Numbered from the stretch's first letter, positions 15,829 to 26,414 are shown. The stretch: 64,000 nucleotides of DNA from Streptomyces aquilus (GCF_003955715.1 NZ_CP034463.1:9176001-9240000); one strand, 5' to 3'. The notes: generated from the sequence alone by a model not told the origin. Made by a program: numbers and translations.

Positions 15829-17301
15829 TCAGAAGTCGGTGGGGAGACCCTCGTGGGCACGGGACTGCGCGACCACGAGGCGGTCGGGGACGTAGTCCGT
15901 CTCGACGGTGCGCGTGGCGTCGAGTGCGGCGGGCCGGTAGTAGTCGCTGCCCTGTCGCCAGTACCAGAGCATCGGCAGCAGTCCGACGGCGAGACCGCCG
16001 ATGCCGATGGTGATCGCGGCGGCGCTCAGCTCGCTCAGCGACTCCACGAAGACCCAGAACATGAACACGGCGCCCAGCAGCGGCCACAGGCCGCCGAGCA
16101 GGAAGTGGGCGGCCGATCTCAGCAGCGTCTTGCGGTAGGCGACGACCGCCGCGAGGCCCGCGAGCCCGTAGTACACGGCGATCTGGAGGCCGATCGCCGA
16201 GATCGCGTCGGAGAGGATGTCGCCCACCGTGCCCAGCAGGTTGGAGGCGATCAGCATCACCAGCGCCACCACGCCGACCACGCCGATGGCCACCGACGGC
16301 GTGTTCCAGCTGCGGTGCACCTTGCCGAGCGCGGACGGCATCGTACGGTCGCGGCCCATCGCGAACAGCGAGCGCGTGACCTGGATGAGGGTGGTCTCCA
16401 GTGTGGCGATGGTCGACAGCATCACCGCGACGATCAGCAGCTTGCCGCCCCAGCCCGGCCAGATCTCCTCGCCCAGCACGGCCAGCACATTGGCGTCGTT
16501 CTCCTCGATCTGCCGCGACGACAGCACCACGTTCACGGCGATGGTGAACGCCTCGAACAGCAGGAAGACGACGCCCACTCCGATCAGGCCCGCGAGTCCG
16601 GTCGTACGACGGCTGTTGCGGGTCTCCTCGGAGAGGTTGCTGGTGACATCCCAACCCCAGTAGTAGAAGGCGGCGATGAGCGCCCCGGACGCGAAGCCGG
16701 AGACCCCGTCGAACTGGCCGAAGCCGAACCAGGACCAGTCGAAGGCGCGGGCGTTGTCCGAGTGGAAGAGGGCCAGCACCGCGAACAGGGCGAGTATCGC
16801 GAGTTCGATGCCGGACATGAGCAACTGGGCGCGGACGGTGAGCCGGGCGCCGCCGAGCACCACCAGCAGCATCACCACGAACCAGCCCGCGCCGACCAGC
16901 GTCGACAGCGCGGTGTTGTCGGCGAGTCCCTCGTCGAACAGGGCCAGCGTCATCGATCCCGCGGGCAGCGAGCCGGCCACCATGAAGAGGGTCGCCGACA
17001 CCACCAGCGCCCAGCCGCTGAGAAAGCCCAGGAACGGGTGGAGAGTTCGGCCCACCCACGAGTAACTGGCGCCCGCGTTCACGTCGATACGGCTGAGCCG
17101 GCTGAACGCCAGGGCGATGCCCAGCATGGGGACCGCGCAGTACAGGAGGGCGGCCGGGCTGGCGAGGCCCACCGCACCGACGAGGACGGCGGTGGTGGCG
17201 GCGATCGAGTACGCCGGGGCGCTGCCCGCGACGGCCATCACCACCGTGTCGAAGGTTCCGAGGGCGCCTGCTTGCAGCCCTCTGCCCCTGTTGTTGCTCA
17301 T
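15829..17301 (-). CDS. APC-family amino acid permease
   Basis: This 490-residue transporter of the amino acid-polyamine-organocation family has about twelve membrane segments. It opens with LGTFDTVVMAVAGSAPAYSIAATTA, the broken first helix of the fold, and contains GASYSWVGRTLHPFLGFLSGW and GWDVTSNLSEETRNSRR, the conserved loop after helix 6. ATG 17301 gives a short charged N-terminus. Substrate is unknown. It leads a two-gene unit with the downstream hypothetical gene. Confidence 0.92.
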   Translation of the reverse strand: MSNNRGRGLQAGALGTFDTVVMAVAGSAPAYSIAATTAVLVGAVGLASPAALLYCAVPMLGIALAFSRLSRIDVNAGASYSWVGRTLHPFLGFLSGWALVVSATLFMVAGSLPAGSMTLALFDEGLADNTALSTLVGAGWFVVMLLVVLGGARLTVRAQLLMSGIELAILALFAVLALFHSDNARAFDWSWFGFGQFDGVSGFASGALIAAFYYWGWDVTSNLSEETRNSRRTTGLAGLIGVGVVFLLFEAFTIAVNVVLSSRQIEENDANVLAVLGEEIWPGWGGKLLIVAVMLSTIATLETTLIQVTRSLFAMGRDRTMPSALGKVHRSWNTPSVAIGVVGVVALVMLIASNLLGTVGDILSDAISAIGLQIAVYYGLAGLAAVVAYRKTLLRSAAHFLLGGLWPLLGAVFMFWVFVESLSELSAAAITIGIGGLAVGLLPMLWYWRQGSDYYRPAALDATRTVETDYVPDRLVVAQSRAHEGLPTDF

Positions 17302-17591
17302 GACTTGCTGCTTTCCGTCGTGCACGACGCGGGGGCGACCAGGACCCCGACGGCGTAGGGGGGTGGGGGGTGGAACCCGCCTCCCACGGCGAGGGATGGC
17401 CTCGGGCAAGGGGCGGCACAAAGGGGGGCGGCAGACACCGTTCAGCACTGCGTCGGCAGACGGTCACACCGTGTGTGCGAGTGATGATAGCCCTACCCGT
17501 CGGCCTTTCAAGATTGGCCGGAGGGGAATCTCCCGCTTCCAACTCCGCCGCAGGTCAGGAGCGTTGCCCGGGGCGGAGCCGGAGGCTGCGG

Positions 17592-19001
17592 TCAGTCGCC
17601 GATGCGGTCGATCTGGCGGAGCTTGTTGGTGGCGTCCAGGGCGGCGACCTTGTAGGACTCCGCGAGCGTCGGGTAGTTGAACACCGCGTCGACGAGATAG
17701 TCGACCGTGCCGCCGCAGCCCATCACGGACTGGCCGATGTGGATGAGCTCGGTGGCGCCCGTCCCGAAGCAGTGCACGCCGAGCAGGGTGCGGTCCGCGG
17801 GGGACACCAGCAGCTTCAGCATGCCGTGCGAGTCGCCGATGATCTGCCCGCGGGCCAGCTCCCGATAACGGGAGATACCGACCTCGAACGGCACGCTGTC
17901 CTCGGTGAGTTGGTCCTCCGTCCGGCCCACGAAGCTGATCTCGGGAATGGTGTAGATGCCGATGGGCTGGAGGTGGTGCATCCGCCCGACCGGCTCCCCG
18001 AAGGCGTGGTACGCGGCCGAGCGGCCCTGCTCCATCGACGTCGCGGCCAGCGCCGGGAAGCCGATGACATCGCCGACGGCGTAGATGTGCGGCACCTCGG
18101 TGCGGTAGAACTCGTCGACCGTGATCCGGCCGCGCCGGTCCGCCGACAGACCGGCCTTGTCCAGGTCGAGGTCGTCGGTGAGGCCCTGCCGGCCCGCCGA
18201 GTACATCACGGCGTCGGCGGGGATCTTCTTGCCGCTCTCCAGGATCGTCAGCGTGCCGCGCGGATGCCGCTCCACCGCGGCCACCGTCTCCCCGAACCGG
18301 AAGGTCACGGCGAGGTCCCGCAGGTGGTACTTGAGCGACTCGATCACCTCGACGTCGCACAGGTCGAGCATCCCGGCGCGCTTCTCCACCACGGTGACCT
18401 TGCTGCCGAGCGCGGCGAACATCGACGCGTACTCCATGCCGATGACGCCCGCACCGACGATGACCATCGAGCGCGGCACGTGCTCCAGGGCGAGGACGTT
18501 GTCGGAGTCCATGATGGTGCGCCCGTCGAACTCGACACTGTCCGGCCGGGCCGGCCGGGTGCCGGTGGCGATGACGATGTGCTCGGCGCTCAGCAGACGT
18601 TCGTGACCGGTCACCTCGCGCAGGGCGACGGTGTGGGCGTCGACGAAACGGCCGGTTCCGGCGTAGAGGGAGACATGGTTGCGGGAGAGCTGGCTGCGGA
18701 TGACGTCCACCTCGCGGCTGACCACGTGCTGGGTGCGGGCGGTCAGATCGGCGACGGTGATGTCCTCCTTCAGCCGGTAGCTCTGCCCGTACAGATCGCG
18801 CTGGGTGAGACCGGTGAGGTACAGCACCGCCTCGCGCAGGGTCTTGGAGGGAATGGTGCCGGTGTGGATGGAGACCCCGCCGACCATGTCGGGGCGGTCG
18901 ACGACGGCCACCCGGCGGCCCAGTTTGGCCGCGGCGATGGCGGCCTTCTGGCCACCCGGGCCGGATCCGATGACGAGCAGGTCAAAGTCGAAGTCGGGCA
19001 C
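17592..19001 (-). CDS. sthA: Si-specific NAD(P)+ transhydrogenase
   Basis: This 469-residue flavoprotein interconverts NADPH and NADH in the cytoplasm. Order of parts: FAD-binding [14 protein letters not shown] (residues 12-25), [18 protein letters not shown], in which the disulfide of related dihydrolipoamide dehydrogenases is replaced and TIPSK is kept as in SthA, a second dinucleotide site [16 protein letters not shown] near residue 180, FAD contact [13 protein letters not shown], and the dimer-interface end [30 protein letters not shown]. Start is GTG 19001. A monocistronic gene, divergent from a sulfite-oxidase-like gene. Confidence 0.93.
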   Translation of the reverse strand: MPDFDFDLLVIGSGPGGQKAAIAAAKLGRRVAVVDRPDMVGGVSIHTGTIPSKTLREAVLYLTGLTQRDLYGQSYRLKEDITVADLTARTQHVVSREVDVIRSQLSRNHVSLYAGTGRFVDAHTVALREVTGHERLLSAEHIVIATGTRPARPDSVEFDGRTIMDSDNVLALEHVPRSMVIVGAGVIGMEYASMFAALGSKVTVVEKRAGMLDLCDVEVIESLKYHLRDLAVTFRFGETVAAVERHPRGTLTILESGKKIPADAVMYSAGRQGLTDDLDLDKAGLSADRRGRITVDEFYRTEVPHIYAVGDVIGFPALAATSMEQGRSAAYHAFGEPVGRMHHLQPIGIYTIPEISFVGRTEDQLTEDSVPFEVGISRYRELARGQIIGDSHGMLKLLVSPADRTLLGVHCFGTGATELIHIGQSVMGCGGTVDYLVDAVFNYPTLAESYKVAALDATNKLRQIDRIGD

Positions 19002-19116
19002 CCTCAGGAGTGTGACAGTTCAACGGCCCGCTCCGGAAGAGCGGACAACTCCCTGGCGCTGATGATCAGTTGAGCGGCGGGGTGCCGAGTCCGCCGCGCG
19101 GCGCGACAATGCCGTC

Positions 19117-20247
19117 ATGGGCCATCGACTCGACGACGTGAGCGCCCCCGCCCGGCTGGCCGCCCCCGACGAGGGCATCGGCCGGGACGAACTCGCCCTC
19201 GCGACCCGCAACCACGGACTCCCGCTGGAAGCCCTCCGCTACGACATCACCCCGCCGGGCCTGCACTACGTACTGACGCACTACGACATCCCGTACGTCC
19301 CCGACGACACGGAGTGGCAGCTCACCGTCGGCGGCCTGGTCCGCCGCCCGCTCCGCCTCACCCCCGCCGACCTGCGGGCGTTCCCGCGGGTCACCACCCG
19401 GGTGACGCTGGAGTGCGCGGGCAACGGCCGGGCCCTGCTGACGCCCCGCCCGGTCAGCCAGCCCTGGCTGGTCGAAGCCGTCGGCACCGCCGACTGGACC
19501 GGAGTGCCGCTGCGGCTGCTCCTGGAAGAGGCCGGCGTCGAACCGGGCGCCGTGGACGTGGTGTTCACCGGTGCGGACCACGGCGTGGAGCGCGGCGTCG
19601 AGCAGGACTACCAACGCGCCCTGCCGATCGGTACGGCCACCGGCACCGAGCCGGAGGTGCTGGTGGCGTACGCGATGAACGGCGCCCCGCTGCCACCGCA
19701 GCACGGCCGCCCACTGCGCCTGGTCGTGCCCGGCTGGTACGGCATGGCGCACGTGAAGTGGCTGCGCGAGGTCACCGTCACCGACACCGCGTTCGAGGGA
19801 TTCCAGCAGTCCGTCGCCTACCGGCTGCGCCAGCACCCCGGCGACGCGGGCGAACCCGTCACCCGGATCGTGCCGCGCGCCCTGCTGGTGCCGCCGGGGT
19901 TCCCGGACTTCATGTCCCGGACCCGCGTGGTCCGGCCCGGTCCGCTGCCGCTGGAAGGACGCGCCTGGTCGGGGCGGGCGCCCGTGACCCGCGTCGAGGT
20001 GAGCGCGGACGCCGGCCGGACCTGGCAGGAGGCCGAACTGGAGCCGGCCGCAGGACACCGCTGGGCCTGGCGCCACTGGCGCTCCACCTGGACGGCGACA
20101 CCGGGCGAGCACACGCTGACCGCGCGGGCCACCGACGCGGACGGCCACACCCAGCCACTGGCCCAGCCGTGGAACCGCGGCGGCTTCGCCGTCAACCTCG
20201 TCCAGCGGGTGCCGGTCCGCTGCCTCGACGAGGACGCGCACGGCTGA
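19117..20247 (+). CDS. Sulfite oxidase-like molybdopterin oxidoreductase
   Basis: This 376-residue protein has the SUOX fold: a Moco domain, with the predicted molybdenum-ligand cysteine at residue 100 in LECAGNGR and the GWYGMAHVKWLREVTV segment, followed by the Mo-co dimerisation domain (TRVEVSADAGRTWQEAEL). No twin-arginine or Sec signal and no haem domain is visible, so it would be cytoplasmic, unlike many bacterial sulfite dehydrogenases. Physiological substrate is unknown. ATG 19117 is supported by the usual N-terminal linker length. Confidence 0.9.
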   Translation: MGHRLDDVSAPARLAAPDEGIGRDELALATRNHGLPLEALRYDITPPGLHYVLTHYDIPYVPDDTEWQLTVGGLVRRPLRLTPADLRAFPRVTTRVTLECAGNGRALLTPRPVSQPWLVEAVGTADWTGVPLRLLLEEAGVEPGAVDVVFTGADHGVERGVEQDYQRALPIGTATGTEPEVLVAYAMNGAPLPPQHGRPLRLVVPGWYGMAHVKWLREVTVTDTAFEGFQQSVAYRLRQHPGDAGEPVTRIVPRALLVPPGFPDFMSRTRVVRPGPLPLEGRAWSGRAPVTRVEVSADAGRTWQEAELEPAAGHRWAWRHWRSTWTATPGEHTLTARATDADGHTQPLAQPWNRGGFAVNLVQRVPVRCLDEDAHG

Positions 20248-20249
20248 AG

Positions 20250-20264
20250 GGCCCGACGCGGGCC
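20250..20264. terminator. Short GC hairpin between convergent genes
   Basis: GGCCCG-ACG-CGGGCC sits right after the molybdopterin gene stop and before the end of the small convergent gene. A weak terminator at best. Confidence 0.35.
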
Positions 20265-20284
20265 GGGCCCGGAAGGTCGTACGG

Positions 20285-20491
20285 CTACGGCAGCAGCTTC
20301 TCCAGCGCGGCCGGCCCCTCGGACTCCAGCTTGCGCCTCGCCCACTCCAGGTTGCGCGGGGTCAGGTCGCGACCGGCGGCGAGCACCACGTCCTCGGCGG
20401 ACACCTCGGTACCGGTCCGGGTGTGCAGCAGGTCGTCGGGGGTGGCGCGGTCCTCGGAGGGCCCGGCCGCTTCGGGCTGTGACGTCGGCAT
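20285..20491 (-). CDS. Small hypothetical protein, 68 residues
   Basis: A short acidic protein starting MPTSQPEAAGPSED and ending with a helix ARRKLESEGPAALEKLLP. ATG 20491 has GAGGAG about ten bases upstream; a longer reading from 20533 lacks such a site. The central DLTPRNLEWARRKLE block looks like a real folded helix. I do not recognise a family. It sits between a sulfite-oxidase-like gene and an MMPL transporter. Confidence 0.6.
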   Translation of the reverse strand: MPTSQPEAAGPSEDRATPDDLLHTRTGTEVSAEDVVLAAGRDLTPRNLEWARRKLESEGPAALEKLLP

Positions 20492-20632
20492 GATGTGTGC
20501 TCCTCGGGTCGTCGTCGGGTCCGATATCACCATTCACCCGGGGAGCGCCGTCTGCATCCGGAGAGACCCAGCCCCGGGTGCCGACGGGATCGCGCGGGCG
20601 TCTAATGGGGGTAGCGAGCAAAGGCGAACGCC

Positions 20633-22882
20633 ATGGCACCCACCCGCAGCACGCCAGGGGACGGGGGGCCCGCCGCCACCGGGGGACTGCGGCGGCTGGG
20701 ACAGTGGTGCGCCCGCCATTTCGTGATCGTCCTCGTCGCCTGGCTCGTCGCGATCGTCGCCCTCCAGGTCCTCAACCGGTCCGTCGGCGGCGAGTACGAG
20801 GACAACTTCTCCCTTCCGGACGTGCAGTCGCAGCAAGGTCTGGACGTCCTGAAGAAGCACGACCCGGCCGCGGGCGGCTACAGCAGCCAGATCGTCGTGC
20901 ACGACGCGCAGAAGCCGCTGACCTCGCTGGACTCCCAGATGTCCACGACGGTCGGTGATCTGCAGAAGCTGCCGCACGTCCTGGCCGTCCAGAACCCCCT
21001 GACCGTCTCCACCTCGCCGGTCGGACCGCTGTCGAAGGACGCGAAGACGGCGTACGTCACCGTCCGCTTCGCCGTCCAGCCCTCCACCCTCGGCGACGAC
21101 TACCTCCACGGCGTGGACAGCGCGGTGCACCCGCTGCGGGCCGCCGGCGCCGACGTCGAGTACGGCGGACCGCTCGGCGAACTGGCGCGGCCCGCCGCCG
21201 ACGACCGGGTGAGCGAACTGATCGGCTTCGCGGTCGCGATCGTCGTCCTGCTCATCGGCTTCGGCAGCGTGATCGCCGCCGGACTGCCCCTGGTGACGGC
21301 GCTGCTCAGCGCGATCGGCGGGCTGGCCTGTCTGGGGCTGCTCGCCGCCGCGTTCACCTTCGCCACCGTCTCGCCGACCCTGGCCACGATGATCGGACTC
21401 GGGGTCGGCATCGACTACGCCCTGTTCCAGATCACCCGGCACCGGCAGAACCTCATGGACGGCGCCGACCCGGTGACCTCCGCGGGCCGCGCCAACGCCA
21501 CCAGCGGCCGCGCGGTGCTCGTCTCCGGCTGCACGGTCATCGTCGCCCTGGCGGGCCTGTCCGCGTCCGGCGTGACCTTCATCAGCAAACTGGGCCTGGC
21601 CGCCGCCGTGACGGTCGTCTCCGCGGTGCTCGGCGCGCTCACACTGGTGCCCGCCCTGCTCGGGCTGATCGGCACCCGCATCGACCGCTACCGGGTGCGC
21701 CGTCCCGTCGCCGAGACCGACGCCGCCGCCGGGGAGACCCCGCAGGGCACCTGGCACCGCTACGCCCAGCGCGTCGAACACCATCCGCTGCGCTATCTGG
21801 CCGCGGGCGTGGTGACGGTGGCCGTCCTCGCCATCCCGGTGTTCTCGATCCAGCTCGGCCACATCGGCGACGGCGCCGACCCGACCTCCTTCACCGACCG
21901 GCGCGCCTACGACCTGATGACGGACGCGTTCGGCCCCGGATCCAACGGCCCGCTGACCATCGTCGTCGACCAGACCTCCGTACCGTCCTCGCAGCGCTCC
22001 GCCCTCGCCACCCAGGCCGGGAAGACCCTCGACGGGGTCTCCGGGGCGTCCTTCGTCACCCCGCTCACCCCCACCAAGGACGGCGACGTCCTCATCGGCA
22101 CGGTCTACTCGAAGGAGTCACCGCAGAGCGCCGCCACCACGGACCTGACGAACCGTCTCATCGACGACACCCTGCCCGCCGCGGTCTCCGGCACCGACGC
22201 CCAGGGATACGTCACCGGCACCACGGCGGCCCAGGTCGACTTCCGCGACATCGTCGCGAGCCGGCTCCCGCTGATCATCGGCGTGGTGGTCGCCCTGGCC
22301 TTCCTCATCATCCTCGCCGTGTTCCGCGGCCTGCTCGTCGCCCTCAAGGCCGCCGTCCTCAACGTCCTGTCGATCGCGGCCTCCTACGGTGTCGTCGTCG
22401 CCGTCTTCCAGTGGGGCTGGGGCGGGCCCGCGCTCGGCGTCTCGGGCAAGGTGCCCATCGAGAGCTATGTGCCCATGATGATGTTCGCGATCATCTTCGG
22501 GCTGAGCATGGACTACGAGATCTTCCTGCTGTCCCGCGTCCACGAGGCCTGGCTGCGCACGGGGGACGCCAAGGCGTCGGTCGCGCACGCGCTGGAGATC
22601 ACCGCGCGGGTCATCACCTGCGCGGCGCTGATCATGGTGAGCGTGTTCGCCGCGTTCATCGTCAGCGACAACATCGTGGTCAAGATGCTCGGGTTGGGCC
22701 TCGCGGTGAGCGTGTTGATCGACGCGACCGTGGTGCGGCTGCTGATGGTGCCGGCCGTGATGACACTGCTCGGCCCGCACGCCTGGTGGACACCCCGGTG
22801 GCTGGACCGGATGCTGCCGCACATCGACGCCGAGGGGGAGCAGGAGCCGGCCGAGGAGCGGCCCAGGGTCATGCAGGGCTGA
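20633..22882 (+). CDS. MMPL-family RND transporter
   Basis: This 749-residue membrane protein has the two-fold layout of MMPL exporters: a membrane helix at the N-terminus, a soluble outside domain, a five-helix bundle with [20 protein letters not shown], then a second outside domain and a second bundle with [20 protein letters not shown]. The paired GxDYALF/MDYEIF motifs supply the proton-relay aspartate-tyrosine. It probably exports lipids or hydrophobic compounds. ATG 20633. Its 3-prime end overlaps the convergent phosphatase gene by 14 bases, and no regulator is adjacent. Confidence 0.93.
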   Translation: MAPTRSTPGDGGPAATGGLRRLGQWCARHFVIVLVAWLVAIVALQVLNRSVGGEYEDNFSLPDVQSQQGLDVLKKHDPAAGGYSSQIVVHDAQKPLTSLDSQMSTTVGDLQKLPHVLAVQNPLTVSTSPVGPLSKDAKTAYVTVRFAVQPSTLGDDYLHGVDSAVHPLRAAGADVEYGGPLGELARPAADDRVSELIGFAVAIVVLLIGFGSVIAAGLPLVTALLSAIGGLACLGLLAAAFTFATVSPTLATMIGLGVGIDYALFQITRHRQNLMDGADPVTSAGRANATSGRAVLVSGCTVIVALAGLSASGVTFISKLGLAAAVTVVSAVLGALTLVPALLGLIGTRIDRYRVRRPVAETDAAAGETPQGTWHRYAQRVEHHPLRYLAAGVVTVAVLAIPVFSIQLGHIGDGADPTSFTDRRAYDLMTDAFGPGSNGPLTIVVDQTSVPSSQRSALATQAGKTLDGVSGASFVTPLTPTKDGDVLIGTVYSKESPQSAATTDLTNRLIDDTLPAAVSGTDAQGYVTGTTAAQVDFRDIVASRLPLIIGVVVALAFLIILAVFRGLLVALKAAVLNVLSIAASYGVVVAVFQWGWGGPALGVSGKVPIESYVPMMMFAIIFGLSMDYEIFLLSRVHEAWLRTGDAKASVAHALEITARVITCAALIMVSVFAAFIVSDNIVVKMLGLGLAVSVLIDATVVRLLMVPAVMTLLGPHAWWTPRWLDRMLPHIDAEGEQEPAEERPRVMQG

Positions 22883-23927
22883 GGACGAGCATCGTCACGT
22901 CGTCGACAGCGGTCCCGCAGTGGCCGGTCAGATCCCGCCACACGCGCTCCACCAGGACCGCCGGCTCCAGATCCAGGAAGCCGGTGAGCCGCTCGGTGAG
23001 CGGATAGAACGCCCCGCCCGCGTTCCTGGCCTCGGTGACCCCGTCGGACGCCAGGAAGAGCCGGTCACCGCTCAGCAGCGGCAGGGTGAGCCCGGCCGGA
23101 GACCCGGCGTCGCCCAGCCCCAGCCCCAACGGCACGCCCGCCGCCACCTCCAGCTCGACGGCCCGTCCCTCGCGCAACAGCACGGGTGCCGGATGCCCGC
23201 ACACCACGATCCGTACGGACCGGGCGTCGGCGGCGAAGTCCAGCAGTGCGGCGGTCGCGAACAGCTCGGCGTGCGGCACGTCCGCCGAGTCCACCACCAG
23301 CCGGCGATCGAGGCGCGCCGCCACCGACTCCGGGTCCGGCTCGTCCAGCACCGCCTCCCGGAACGCACCCAGCAGCGAGGCGACGGTGGCGACGGCCGCC
23401 AGCCCGTGCCCCTGGACGTCTCCCATGACCACCCGCACGCCGTGCGGCCCCCGGCGTACGTCGAAGAAGTCGCCGCCGACGAGCGTGCCGCGCTGAGCCG
23501 CCCGGTACAGCCCCGCACACCCCACGGACCCCACCCGCGCGGGCAACGGCGGTACGACCGCCCGCTGCGCCGCCTCGGCCACCGCCCGCTCGGTGACCAG
23601 CTGGGCGTCACGGTGGCTGCGGACGTAGGACACGACCACGCTCAGTGCCGCGACGAAGCCCACGGTGAGCAGGTCGGCGTTTCCGGGGTCGTCGAGCCGG
23701 AACGCCGGCGCGACCAGCACGGCGACGACGAGGCCACCGAGGACCGCCGTCGCCGCGGGCCCGTACGACAGCACGGCCAACGGGGGGATCGCGCCCAGCA
23801 GAAAGCCGATGTCCAGCGGCTCGGGGCTCGCCAGGGTCGCCCCGCACACCCCCGCCAGCAGCGCGACAGGCAACACCCGCACCCACCTGGGCGGCGGCGC
23901 CCCGCGCAACCAGCCCTCCTGCTCCAC
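22869..23927 (-). CDS. SpoIIE-type PP2C phosphatase with N-terminal membrane region
   Basis: This protein of about 352 residues starts with four or five membrane segments ([15 protein letters not shown] onward) and ends with a SpoIIE-type phosphatase. Metal-binding motifs are present: [25 protein letters not shown] and VDDVTMLVL. It should dephosphorylate an anti-sigma-factor antagonist in response to a membrane signal. GTG 23927 is chosen since AAGGAG is six bases before it. The frame stays open far upstream through a repeat tract and another gene; that extension is not supported. Confidence 0.88.
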   Translation of the reverse strand: MEQEGWLRGAPPPRWVRVLPVALLAGVCGATLASPEPLDIGFLLGAIPPLAVLSYGPAATAVLGGLVVAVLVAPAFRLDDPGNADLLTVGFVAALSVVVSYVRSHRDAQLVTERAVAEAAQRAVVPPLPARVGSVGCAGLYRAAQRGTLVGGDFFDVRRGPHGVRVVMGDVQGHGLAAVATVASLLGAFREAVLDEPDPESVAARLDRRLVVDSADVPHAELFATAALLDFAADARSVRIVVCGHPAPVLLREGRAVELEVAAGVPLGLGLGDAGSPAGLTLPLLSGDRLFLASDGVTEARNAGGAFYPLTERLTGFLDLEPAVLVERVWRDLTGHCGTAVDDVTMLVLSPA

Positions 23928-24002
23928 CTCCCGCTCCTTACCCACGCCTCCACGGTCCTCCGTACGGGGGTGGGACGCACGCCGAGGCGGGAGGGGCGGC
24001 GG

Positions 24003-24265
24003 GGGCGTGTGGCCGCGTAAGCCGGTCCTGGTGGTCGGGCGGCGGGGGCGTGTGGCCGCGTAAGCCGGTCCTTGTGGTCGGGCGGCGGGGGCGTGTGGCG
24101 CGCATGCAGGCCCTTGTGGCCGGGCGGCAGGGGCGTGTGGCGCGTACGCAGGCCCTCGCGGTCGGGCGGCAGGGATGTGTGGCGCGCACGCGGGCCCTTG
24201 TGGTCGGGCGGCGGGGCATGTGGCGCGCACGCGGGCCCTTGTGGTCCGGCGGCAGGGGTGGCCGG
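24003..24265. repeat. Degenerate 41-43-bp tandem repeat, about six copies
   Basis: Units with CGTGTGG-type starts begin near 24006, 24049, 24092, 24134, 24176 and 24217, with spacings 43, 43, 42, 42 and 41, and end in a partial copy. The first two copies are nearly identical and then the units drift. The tract fills most of the 362 bases between the phosphatase gene and the next minus-strand gene, so it lies upstream of the phosphatase start and may be transcribed in its leader. Nothing else is evident in 23928-24289. Confidence 0.9.
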
Positions 24266-24289
24266 CGCGTGATCCGGCTCCGGTGGGCG

Positions 24290-24838
24290 TCAGGACGCCG
24301 GGCGCTCCGTGGTCCGGGGATGGAGCCGGAACACCTGGACGACGGCCCTGGCGTGCAGGGAGTCCAGGGTCCGGATCTGCTGCTCCGCCCTGCGCAGCAG
24401 CTGTTCGAGCCGGTCGGCGTCCAGGCGTGGCTCCAGCGCCGACACCGGCAGCAGCGCGCGCCAGAGCGACGCCTTGCCCTGCGCACCCAGCCGCAGGGCC
24501 TCCAGCTCGACCAGCACGGCGAGGCCGGAGCGGCGCAGCAGCCGGCCGTTGGGCTTCACCCGCGCGATCCGTTCCGCCAGCCAGGCGAGGCCCCGTTTGT
24601 AGCGCCGCACGGGAATGTCGAGGTCCCTGAGCAGTGCGGCCAACGCCCGGCGGTCCTGGGCGATCTCCGTCGCCAGTTTGTCCAGGTCGTTGCCGTACGC
24701 CGACGCGTGATGCTCCTGGGCCATGCGGCGGACGAGCGCCGTACCGCTCGTGGCGCCGGCCAGATGATCGTTGAGGTAGACGCCCAGCCTCCTGTGCCGC
24801 GCCGGGCCGTCGACGGAATTCCCTGTCGGCACGTTCAT
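24290..24838 (-). CDS. Conserved hypothetical helical protein, 182 residues
   Basis: The predicted structure is all-alpha: RLGVYLNDHLAGATSGTALVRRMAQEH, LDKLATEIAQDRRALAALLRDL, RYKRGLAWLAERIAR and SGLAVLVELEALRLGAQGKASLWRAL could pack as a four-helix ferritin-like bundle. ATG 24838 has GGAGGG ideally placed. I know no function. Whether it shares a transcript with the phosphatase downstream is unclear because the 362-base repeat region intervenes. Confidence 0.8.
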   Translation of the reverse strand: MNVPTGNSVDGPARHRRLGVYLNDHLAGATSGTALVRRMAQEHHASAYGNDLDKLATEIAQDRRALAALLRDLDIPVRRYKRGLAWLAERIARVKPNGRLLRRSGLAVLVELEALRLGAQGKASLWRALLPVSALEPRLDADRLEQLLRRAEQQIRTLDSLHARAVVQVFRLHPRTTERPAS

Positions 24839-25017
24839 GGTGTCCCTCCCGGGCCTGGATTTCTCCGACCGTCACCGAGTGCCCCTCTCGCCCTTGAACA
24901 CGAGCCGCGATCCCGGCGAACGGCGAGCGGCACGGAAAAACCGCTGGCGTGTTGCCCGTTGGATCTTCTAGCGTGTCCTCGTCACGCCCCAGGACCCGAC
25001 GGAAGGAGGCGAGTGCC

Positions 25018-25074
25018 ATGCAGTCCACCGACATCCAGCGCTCCCTTCCCGTTGCCCCGGGCGTGCACGTCTGA
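25018..25074 (+). CDS. Possible 18-residue leader peptide upstream of GNAT gene
   Basis: ATG 25018 follows a strong AAGGAGG ribosome site and opens an 18-residue ORF (MQSTDIQRSLPVAPGVHV) that stops 43 bases before the acetyltransferase start. The excellent ribosome site argues it is translated. It could be a regulatory upstream ORF. No amino-acid run typical of classical attenuators is visible. Confidence 0.4.
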   Translation: MQSTDIQRSLPVAPGVHV

Positions 25075-25117
25075 GTTCCCGGGAGCGCTGCACGCAGCCT
25101 GTATCCCGGAGGAACCC

Positions 25118-26017
25118 ATGACCGGTCTGGTCATCCGCGCGCTCGACGAGAGCACCGCCCACGAATTCGACACGCTTCCCGACCCCCTCGGCGTGCGCGC
25201 CGCGCACCCGCTGACCCGGCACCGCCCCGACTGGCAGCGGATCGCCCTGCGCGACGGCCGGATCGTCGCCCGCGCCGCCTGGTGGGGTGGCCCCGACGAC
25301 ACCGAGCCGCTCTGCGTCGACCGCCTCGACCTGGCCGAGGGGGAGACCGAGGCGGCGGCGGAACTGCTGCGCACGGCGCCCTGGCGCGTCGACATCGACT
25401 TCAGCCTGCCGCCCGGCTGGCGCGAGGACCCGGCCCTGCGCCCCGCCGTCGAGGCCCGCTTCGACGCCGCGCGCGCCGCCGGGTACGAACTCCTCGTAGA
25501 GCGCTTCCACTACCGCTGGACCCCCGACTGCGGCCTGCCCGAGCGGACCGGCCGCCTCATCTACGGCCCCGAGCCCGACGACGCCGTCTTCTTCGACGCC
25601 CTGCGCCGCATCCACTCCGTCACCCTCGACGCGCACAGCGCGAAGGCCGCCGAGGAAGGAGGCCTCGACCGAGCGGCCCAGGAGGAACTGGACTTCTTCC
25701 GCTGGTGTCCCTCCCCGCGCGAGTGGTGGCAGGTCGCCCGCACACCGGACGGCGAGCTGGCCGGCATCCACATCCCCGCCCGCAACCACCAGGCCCCGAT
25801 CGTCGCCTTCATCGGCGTCGTCCCGGAACAGCGCGGCCACGGCTACGCCTACGACCTGCTGACGGAGTGCACCCACTATCTCGTCGAGCAGAGCGCCGAG
25901 TACATCGTCGCGGCGACCGACCAGGGCAACTTCCCCATGGCCGCGCACTTCGCCAAGGCCGGCTATCCCGTGACCCGGGAGCGGGTCAACTTCCATCTCC
26001 CGGCGGACGCGCGGTAG
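25118..26017 (+). CDS. GNAT-family N-acetyltransferase
   Basis: This 299-residue protein seems to have two GNAT modules. The C-terminal one has AGIHIPARNHQAPIVAFIGVVPEQRGHGYAYDLLTE, including the acetyl-CoA pyrophosphate loop Q-R-G-H-G, then ATDQGNFPMAAHFAKAGYPV. The N-terminal half is degenerate. ATG 25118 is preceded by GGAGG. Substrate unknown. A short leader ORF lies upstream. Confidence 0.88.
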   Translation: MTGLVIRALDESTAHEFDTLPDPLGVRAAHPLTRHRPDWQRIALRDGRIVARAAWWGGPDDTEPLCVDRLDLAEGETEAAAELLRTAPWRVDIDFSLPPGWREDPALRPAVEARFDAARAAGYELLVERFHYRWTPDCGLPERTGRLIYGPEPDDAVFFDALRRIHSVTLDAHSAKAAEEGGLDRAAQEELDFFRWCPSPREWWQVARTPDGELAGIHIPARNHQAPIVAFIGVVPEQRGHGYAYDLLTECTHYLVEQSAEYIVAATDQGNFPMAAHFAKAGYPVTRERVNFHLPADAR

Positions 26018-26087
26018 ACACGACGGCCTCTGTCAGTGCCGGATGACAAGGTGAACGGAAACATCGGCACCGGGTGACGGAGGCGCA

Positions 26088-26414
26088 GTGGGGTTCGACG
26101 GCCAGGTCTGGCAGGTGCGCGGCGGCGACGATCCGGTGGGGGAGATCCTCATCGACGAAGCCGACTTCCCCTGGCTGTCGGGCCACTTCACGGCAGGGCC
26201 CGGCTACGACGCCGTACGAGAACTGTTCGCGCGGGAACTCGCCCTGGCCGAACGGGACGACGACGGGCACTGGGTGGAGTGGGAGCGGGTCTACGACGAG
26301 ATCCGGCGGCGGGTGTCGCTGGTCTCGCCGGACGGCCCGGTCCCCGAGTTCCTGCTGCACATCGAGGGGGACCGGGCCTGGTTTCGGTGGAGCGACAATC
26401 CGTTCGACGACTAG
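26088..26414 (+). CDS. Hypothetical protein, 108 residues
   Basis: A small acidic cytoplasmic protein with many Trp residues (QVWQVRGG, FPWLSGHF, DRAWFRWSDNPF). The pattern of a beta hairpin, helix and terminal strand LLHIEGDRAWFRW is conserved-looking but I cannot assign a family. GTG 26088 has GGAGG upstream. The next gene begins 51 bases later on the same strand. Confidence 0.7.
   Translation: MGFDGQVWQVRGGDDPVGEILIDEADFPWLSGHFTAGPGYDAVRELFARELALAERDDDGHWVEWERVYDEIRRRVSLVSPDGPVPEFLLHIEGDRAWFRWSDNPFDD

Noticed and set aside
14867..17542. 891-codon fusion of the hypothetical gene with upstream sequence
   Set aside because: The upstream part is the permease gene read in another frame; ATG 15817 follows the permease stop by 11 bases.
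23928..25034. N-terminal extension of the membrane phosphatase up to 25034
   Set aside because: It would run through repeats and another gene in the wrong frame; a ribosome site supports GTG 23927.
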